A stretch of DNA of 64,000 nt, from positions 62,001 to 126,000 of the forward strand of contig NZ_BOOQ01000024.1 in NCBI RefSeq assembly GCF_016863315.1. Reading direction: 5' to 3'. The notes under the pieces were generated by a model. The model was not told the origin of the DNA. It saw nothing but the letters and a program-made list of their open reading frames with translations, and did no database searches. This document shows positions 59,536-64,000 of the stretch, one piece after another. Every line of letters begins with the position of its first letter. The first letter of the stretch is position 1. The position numbers were made by a program, and so were the translations under genes. Origin of the DNA: Planotetraspora silvatica. GTDB lineage: Bacteria; Actinomycetota; Actinomycetes; Streptosporangiales; Streptosporangiaceae.

Positions 59536-60636
59536 TCAGCCGGAGGACGTGGCGATCTGTGCGCGGTCGCTCTCATCGTCGGACAGGAACGACGCCAGGC
59601 TCCGGCCCTCCTCGATGACGGCGGTGTGCTCGGCTCGGGTGAAGCCGCGCAGCGGGGTGACGACGACGGTGCCCGCGTCGACGGTCCAGGTCGCGGAGAC
59701 CCGGCCGTCCACCAGCACGACGCGCGCGCCTGTGACGGACAGGCCGCGATGGGCGTCGTCGATGATCCGGCTGCGGTCGTGGTAGCCGAGGATCGCGTTG
59801 TCGAACGCCGGCAGGAACCGCACCGGGGCGGGTGTGCCGGGGTCGGGGCGCGGCGCGTCGGGCAGGTCGAGCAGTTCACGGCCGCGCTCGTCGCGGAAGG
59901 TGACCAGCTCCGCGCGGACGGCGGCCACCGCGGCGGGCAGTCCGGCGAGGCCGCACCAGGCGCGCAGGTCGGCCGAGGCCGCGGGGCCGAAGGCGGCCAG
60001 GTAGCGGCGCACCAGCGCCGCGCCGACCGAGTCGGTCCGCTGCGACGCGGGCGGGTCGATCTCGCGGCCCAGCCAGTGGGAGAGGGGGGTGGTGCGCACT
60101 CCCGACTTCACGCGCCACAGCCCGCGCGGCGGTAGCTGCACGTTCGGGACGAGGGCGGTGATCACCATCTCGCCCAGTGCTCTCGGGCCCGGCGCCGGCC
60201 AGCGGTCGGCGAGCATCCGCGCGACCTCGGTCATCGAGCGGGGCACGCCGTCGGCCAGCACCGCGCGGGCCGCCACCGCGAGCTCGTCGAGGTCCACCCC
60301 GTCGAGCTCGCGGCGGTAGGCGCCCAGCACCCGCTGGCGCAGCATGGTGTCGTGACGGGCCCGCCAGGCCAGGGCGTCGTCGGCGGTGAGGAGGTGGACG
60401 GTGCGGCGCATGAGGTGGGTCCGCACCACGCTCCGCCCGGTCAGCAGTTTGTCCAGGGCCGCCGGATCGAACGCGCGCAGCCGTGACCAGAGCCCGGTGA
60501 ACGGCTCCTGCGGCTCCTGCGCCTGCAGGCCGCACAGGTGTGCGACGGCGTCGAGGACCGGGGTGTCGGCGCGGTCGAGCAGCAGCTGCCGGGCGAGCGC
60601 CGCGCGGTTGAGCGCCCTGGCGCCGAGGACGATCAT
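59536..60636 (-). CDS. AlkZ-like winged-helix DNA-binding protein (HTH_42)
   Basis: A 366-residue protein of the AlkZ/YcaQ (DUF1006/HTH_42) family: RALNRAALARQLLLDRADTPVLDAVAHLCGLQAQEP, the QxQ-like motif (LQAQEP), RTHLMRRTVHLLTADD, and LPAFDNAILGYHDRSRII. Relatives are DNA glycosylases that unhook alkylated or crosslinked bases in antibiotic producers, but many standard actinobacterial copies are uncharacterised. The ATG at 60636 overlaps the stop of a 10-codon leader frame. Confidence 0.87.
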   Translation of the reverse strand: MIVLGARALNRAALARQLLLDRADTPVLDAVAHLCGLQAQEPQEPFTGLWSRLRAFDPAALDKLLTGRSVVRTHLMRRTVHLLTADDALAWRARHDTMLRQRVLGAYRRELDGVDLDELAVAARAVLADGVPRSMTEVARMLADRWPAPGPRALGEMVITALVPNVQLPPRGLWRVKSGVRTTPLSHWLGREIDPPASQRTDSVGAALVRRYLAAFGPAASADLRAWCGLAGLPAAVAAVRAELVTFRDERGRELLDLPDAPRPDPGTPAPVRFLPAFDNAILGYHDRSRIIDDAHRGLSVTGARVVLVDGRVSATWTVDAGTVVVTPLRGFTRAEHTAVIEEGRSLASFLSDDESDRAQIATSSG

Positions 60637-60665
60637 GACGTCGCGGTGTCGGTCGTGGCGGTCAT
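60633..60665 (-). CDS. Possible 10-residue leader peptide
   Basis: MTATTDTATS starts at an ATG 2 nt after GAAGG and ends in a TGA that overlaps the AlkZ-like ATG (ATGA). The AlkZ-like gene itself has no ribosome site, so coupled translation through this mini-frame would explain its expression. Very short, hence uncertain. Confidence 0.4.
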   Translation of the reverse strand: MTATTDTATS

Positions 60666-60810
60666 CGCCTTCAGTCCCTTCCGGTCCATCTCGGGTACGG
60701 GATGACGATCGCAGGTGAAGCGGCCAGATTGTGTCCGCTTCTCCGGGCGAACATGGAGCCATGCCGAAGTCCTCGGCGCGACTGCTGTCGCCGTCCACGA
60801 CCAAAGATCG

Positions 60811-60993
60811 TCAGGTGCCGGTGGCCTTGAGGCGGTAGCCGGCGGAGGGGTCGGTCTGCAGGAAGCGGCCTTGTTCGTCGTGGAGTTTCTTGCGGATCCG
60901 GTAGGCGTAGACCTTGAGGTAGTGCGTCTCGTTGGCGTACGAGGGTCCCCAGACGTGCCCAAGGATCAAGCTACGTGTGCAGACCTTGCCGAC
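60811..60993 (-). pseudogene. kdpE: 3' remnant of kdpE (response regulator)
   Basis: Encodes the C-terminal ~58 residues of an OmpR-type winged helix: GKVCTRSLILGHVWGPSYAN then ETHYLKVYAYRIRKKLHDEQG and LQTDPSAGYRLKAT. ETHYLxVY and GYRL are diagnostic of KdpE. The receiver domain and the rest of kdpDE are gone; just upstream the sequence becomes the start of kdpA. Confidence 0.82.
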
Positions 60994-61028
60994 GTGACCA
61001 GCGCGACGATCGTCCACGCGAAGCCCAT
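60966..61028 (-). pseudogene. kdpA: 5' remnant of kdpA
   Basis: Directly after kdpF, with a TAATG overlap, an ATG at 61028 opens MGFAWTIVALVTS, as expected for the first helix of KdpA in the kdpFABC order. After ~13 codons it breaks into kdpE sequence and stops. The join is near 60985-60995. Confidence 0.65.
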
Positions 61029-61117
61029 TAGAACCACTCCGCTTTGAAGAGCGCGATGCCCACATAGATGAACACCGCGACAGACACAGTGAGTAACAGA
61101 ACGTTGACGACGCTCAT
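61028..61117 (-). CDS. kdpF: KdpF, small subunit of the Kdp potassium ATPase
   Basis: A 29-residue single-helix peptide, MSVVNVLLLTVSVAVF then IYVGIALFKAEWF, matching KdpF in length and in the ending (ALxxxExF). Its ATG overlaps the stop of the preceding mini-gene and its stop overlaps the kdpA start. It contains a TTA codon. With kdpABC deleted it has no partner here. Confidence 0.82.
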   Translation of the reverse strand: MSVVNVLLLTVSVAVFIYVGIALFKAEWF

Positions 61118-61197
61118 ACGCGATCGAGCCCCTTGATCAGGCCCGGCATCGCGAGCGTGAACCCAACGATTCCCAGTACAACCAGCACGTCAGACAC
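61114..61197 (-). CDS. Small membrane protein upstream of kdpF
   Basis: A 27-residue hydrophobic peptide (GTG start; SDVLVVLGIVGFTLAMPGLI then KGLDRV). Short one-helix frames ending in GLDRx commonly precede kdpF in actinobacteria. Its stop overlaps kdpF (ATGA). Function unknown. Confidence 0.7.
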   Translation of the reverse strand: MSDVLVVLGIVGFTLAMPGLIKGLDRV

Positions 61198-61377
61198 GAA
61201 GACAGTGTCGTCACCAGGCCGGTGGAGGCGAGGTGAAGCCCCGGCCCGTCCCAGTGGAGAATCGGTGAACGCCGATCGGTGGCCTCAGGTCCGCCGGGAC
61301 ACCCAGGTCGTACGCGGAGCCGAGGCGTCTATGGTTGCGCTGGTCGCCGCAAGCCTGTCACGCGTGCGCCGAGCACC

Positions 61378-62574
61378 TTAGACGGCGAGGGGGAGGCGGA
61401 GGACGAATCGGGCGCCGGTGGGATGGTCGTCGATGTACAGGTGACCGCCGTAGCCATGGGCGATCTCGCGGGCGATGGGCAGGCCGAGCCCGGAGCCGCC
61501 GGGATCCTGGCGACGGGCGTCGTCCAGGCGGCGGAGGCGTTGGAAGACTCGTGCACGGTCGGCCGGGGCTATGCCGGGTCCGTCGTCGATGACTTCCAGG
61601 ACCGCATGGGGTGGGTCGGTGGTGACGATGATCTCGATCGTGGTGGTGGTGTGCCGTTCGGCGTTGGTGAGCAGATTGTTCAGGAGCCGGGACAGCCGGA
61701 TCTGGGAGGCGCGCACCACCACCTGTCGATCGAGCCGGGTGAGGACGGCCACGGTCGGAGTGCGGCGTCCGAGTTCGTCCACGACGAGCTGGGCCAGGTC
61801 GACCGGTTCGGTGGTGGCGGGCGTCGCGGTGTCCAGGCGGGCGAGTTCGAGCAGATCGGTGACGATGTCATTGAGTCGCTCGGCGTCTCGCAGCGATTTG
61901 CGCAGGACCGGGTGCAGGTCGGTGCCGGATTCCGAGAGCGCGACCTCAAGCTCGGTCAGCAGCCCGGTGATCGGGTTGCGCAGGTCGTGGGAGGCGTCGA
62001 AGACGAACCGCCGCTGCCGGTCGAGGGCCTCTTGCAGGGCCGACGTGGTGTGCTTGAGCCGTTCGTTGAGATCCTGGAGTTCCCGGGCGCGAGCGTAGAC
62101 GTCGGCACTCGTCGCCTCCAGTTCCGCCCTCGTCCCCGCGACACCGTGTTCGCCGGACCGTCCTAGCTGTGCAAGGAAGTCGGTGACCTCCTCGGTACGG
62201 TGAATGAGCAGTTCCACTTCACCTTCAGGACTCAGGACGGGCGTGTTGATCATGTTCCAGTACCGCTCCTCGAACACCCCCGGTCTGTCGCTCGCCTCGA
62301 TGTCGTAGCGCTTCAGCGCCATGGTGTCCCGCTCTCCGGTGGCCAGCACCCGTTCCAGCGAAGCACGCAGACACTCCGGCCCCTGGGCGTCGGGATCGTG
62401 GGGATCGCCGGGGAAGACGGCGAAGAAGTGCCGGCCGAGTAGGTCCGCCCGGCTCCGCCCGGTCACCTTCAGATAGGAGTCAGTGGCCGCCACGATGACG
62501 AAGTCCGGCGTCATAACCAGCAATGGGGCCACGAGGACCTTGAACACGGCCCCGAAGTCGACCACCGGGTTCAT
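61378..62574 (-). CDS. PAS-domain sensor histidine kinase
   Basis: A 398-residue kinase. A PAS domain lies at about 10-125 (PLLVMTPDFVIVAATDSYLKVTGRSRADLLG), a coiled coil at ~140-185, and the HisKA H-box at RRFVFDASHDLRNPITGLLTELE. The ATPase domain has N-box SRLLNNLLTNAERHT, G1 EVIDDGPGIA and G2 GGSGLGLPIA. No transmembrane segment is visible, so it senses a cytoplasmic signal. The ATG at 62574 has AAGGTGAGG upstream; a GTG at 62682 adds 36 residues. No response regulator is adjacent, so it is an orphan. Confidence 0.9.
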   Translation of the reverse strand: MNPVVDFGAVFKVLVAPLLVMTPDFVIVAATDSYLKVTGRSRADLLGRHFFAVFPGDPHDPDAQGPECLRASLERVLATGERDTMALKRYDIEASDRPGVFEERYWNMINTPVLSPEGEVELLIHRTEEVTDFLAQLGRSGEHGVAGTRAELEATSADVYARARELQDLNERLKHTTSALQEALDRQRRFVFDASHDLRNPITGLLTELEVALSESGTDLHPVLRKSLRDAERLNDIVTDLLELARLDTATPATTEPVDLAQLVVDELGRRTPTVAVLTRLDRQVVVRASQIRLSRLLNNLLTNAERHTTTTIEIIVTTDPPHAVLEVIDDGPGIAPADRARVFQRLRRLDDARRQDPGGSGLGLPIAREIAHGYGGHLYIDDHPTGARFVLRLPLAV

Positions 62575-62774
62575 CACCCGGGCCTCACCTTGATGCCCGT
62601 CGGCGGCCCGGCTGCCCGCGGGGCGGGAGCGTCCCCGGACGGACGGCCGGCCCTGGTCATCAAGGAGTCGATCTATGTCCACTTCGCCACCATATGCCGC
62701 ATATGGCGGGTTTTGATAGCTCTAGACTGGAACCTTTAAGAAAAGCACCTCTTTCGCCTATGTAGCCCTCGGCG

Positions 62775-63995
62775 TCATGTTCGCGAGGTCCCCGCCGGTT
62801 GAGTACGGAGGACCCCTGTGGCGTCGCCGGCGTCCGTGTGATCGCCGGCAACCGGAGGCCGCTCGAGCAGGGCGGACAGGACGGCCAGAACGAGGGCGGA
62901 TGCGGCGAGGACGGCACCCACCCAGTTGGGGGCGGTGTATCCCAGGCCTGCCGCGATGACGAGGCCGCCGAGCCAGGCCGACAGGGCGTTGCCGAGGTTG
63001 AAGGCGCCGATGTTGACCGCGGAGGCCAGGGTGGGGGCGCCTTGCGCGTGGTCCAGGACCCGCTTCTGCAGCGGGGGGACGGTCGCGAAGCCGAGGCCGC
63101 CGATCAGCGCGATGGTCACCGCCGATGCGATCTTGTCGTGCGCCGTCAGCGTGAACAGGGCCAGCACCACGGCGAGGCCGCCCAGTGAGACGTACAGCAT
63201 CGGCATCAGGGCGCGGTCGGCGAACCTGCCGCCGATGAGGTTGCCGGCGACCATGCCGAGTCCGAACAGGACCAGCAGCCAGGTGACGGAGCCGTCGGCG
63301 AAGCCGGCGACGTGCGTCATCATCGGCGCGATGTAGGTGACGGCCGCGAACACTCCGCCGAAGCCGAGCACCGTCATCGCCATGGCCAGCAGCACCTGCA
63401 CGTTGCGGAACGCGGACAGTTCCCGGCGCAGGCGCACGCCCTCGGGTCCGGGCATCTCGGGGACGAGCCTGGCGACACCGAGGAGGCCGGCGACGCCCAG
63501 TGCGGCGACGATGGCGAAGGTGACGCGCCAACTGGCGGACTGGCCGATCAGCGTGCCGAGCGGTACGCCGACCACGTTCGCCACGGTCAGTCCCGTGAAC
63601 ATCATGGAGATCGCTCGGGCCTTCTTGCCGGGGGCGACGAGAGTCGCCGCGACGACGGAGCCGATGCCGAAGAACGCACCGTGCGCCAGTGAGGCGACCA
63701 CGCGGCCGGCCAGCATCATCCCGAAGGTGGGGGAGGCGGCTGAGAGCAGGTTGCCCGCGATGAACAAGCCCATCAGCAGCATCAGCATCCGTTTGCGGGG
63801 CACCTTGGTCCCCAGCACGGTCATCACCGGGGCGCCGACCACCACACCGAGGGCATATCCGGTCACCAGCAGGCCCGCGGTGGGAATCGAGACGCCGAAG
63901 TCGCCGGCGACCTCCGGAAGGACCCCCATGATCACGAATTCTGTGGTTCCGATCCCGAAGGCTCCGATCGCGAGAGCCAGAAGCGCGAGCGGCAC
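62775..63995 (-). CDS. MFS exporter, DHA1/AraJ type
   Basis: A 406-residue 12-helix permease of the arabinose-efflux/chloramphenicol-resistance type (FGIGTTEFVIMGVLPEVAGDFGVS; motif A VLGTKVPRKRML; motif C-like GLTVANVVGVPLGTLIG). It probably exports drugs or sugars with proton exchange. The GTG at 63995 is taken as start because the conserved first helix begins there, but the window ends 5 bp further, so the true start may lie outside. Confidence 0.88.
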   Translation of the reverse strand: MPLALLALAIGAFGIGTTEFVIMGVLPEVAGDFGVSIPTAGLLVTGYALGVVVGAPVMTVLGTKVPRKRMLMLLMGLFIAGNLLSAASPTFGMMLAGRVVASLAHGAFFGIGSVVAATLVAPGKKARAISMMFTGLTVANVVGVPLGTLIGQSASWRVTFAIVAALGVAGLLGVARLVPEMPGPEGVRLRRELSAFRNVQVLLAMAMTVLGFGGVFAAVTYIAPMMTHVAGFADGSVTWLLVLFGLGMVAGNLIGGRFADRALMPMLYVSLGGLAVVLALFTLTAHDKIASAVTIALIGGLGFATVPPLQKRVLDHAQGAPTLASAVNIGAFNLGNALSAWLGGLVIAAGLGYTAPNWVGAVLAASALVLAVLSALLERPPVAGDHTDAGDATGVLRTQPAGTSRT

Positions 63996-64000
63996 GAGGT

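Overview
The window is about 70% GC, with dense genes in both orientations, GTG and overlapping starts, many TetR/AraC/MocR/ECF regulators and many secreted enzymes. This is typical of a filamentous actinobacterium. The Streptosporangiales (Nonomuraea/Streptosporangium type) are my best guess, from gene style only. There is no rRNA, tRNA, IS element, prophage, CRISPR array or large biosynthetic cluster. It reads as accessory chromosome: small metabolic and regulatory units mixed with an unusual amount of gene debris.

Layout. 0-7.3 kb: phosphotriesterase-like hydrolase, AraC regulator, NADP-binding protein, aldehyde dehydrogenase, M24 peptidase-like protein, and a cysteine hydrolase-methyltransferase pair next to a truncated methyltransferase. 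7.9-14.1 kb: a large secreted glycosidase/phosphoesterase, a guanidinium-type SMR exporter, and a cupin-epimerase operon facing a MocR regulator whose predicted operator lies upstream of the cupin. 14.1-24.8 kb: MocR, a stand-alone cytochrome b with a shortened NDH-2-like partner, an NlpC/P60 hydrolase, esterase, monooxygenases, AraC and TetR, including a TetR/flavin-monooxygenase pair with three operator copies. 24.8-30.3 kb: a sulfur-type cluster (CoA-binding protein, metY, metX, OsmC, flavin monooxygenase) ending in fused remnants of an SfnB/DszC-like gene and an ABC ATPase.

30.3-34.4 kb: DHA2 exporter and a YCII-ECF42 sigma pair. 34.5-44 kb: two secreted hydrolase-like proteins, a PucR regulator and a GH95-like glycosidase with a repetitive C-terminal tail. 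44.4-52.4 kb: TetR with a SnoaL-rhodanese fusion, a DMT transporter, TetR with P450-ferredoxin, an ArsR-SRPBCC fusion with a DHFR-like reductase, a frameshifted NTF2 gene and a GNAT. 52.5-55.6 kb: an rsbQ-rsbP-STAS-kinase partner-switching module. 55.6-58.1 kb: helR, the rifamycin-tolerance RNA polymerase helicase, behind a rifamycin-associated element (RAE) and a stub of a glycosyltransferase. 58.4-61.2 kb: an EF-hand protein, an inverted array of TGATCA-centred repeats, an AlkZ-like protein, and the two ends of a kdp operon fused by a large deletion. 61.4-64 kb: a PAS histidine kinase and an MFS exporter cut by the window edge.

Most notable are the RAE/deleted-glycosyltransferase/helR arrangement, the collapsed kdp operon, the TGATCA repeat array, the flavin monooxygenase with an ATC start and two TTA codons, and the rsbQP module. 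Many genes carry a TAnnnT -10 box 6-8 nt before the start codon, which suggests widespread leaderless transcription.
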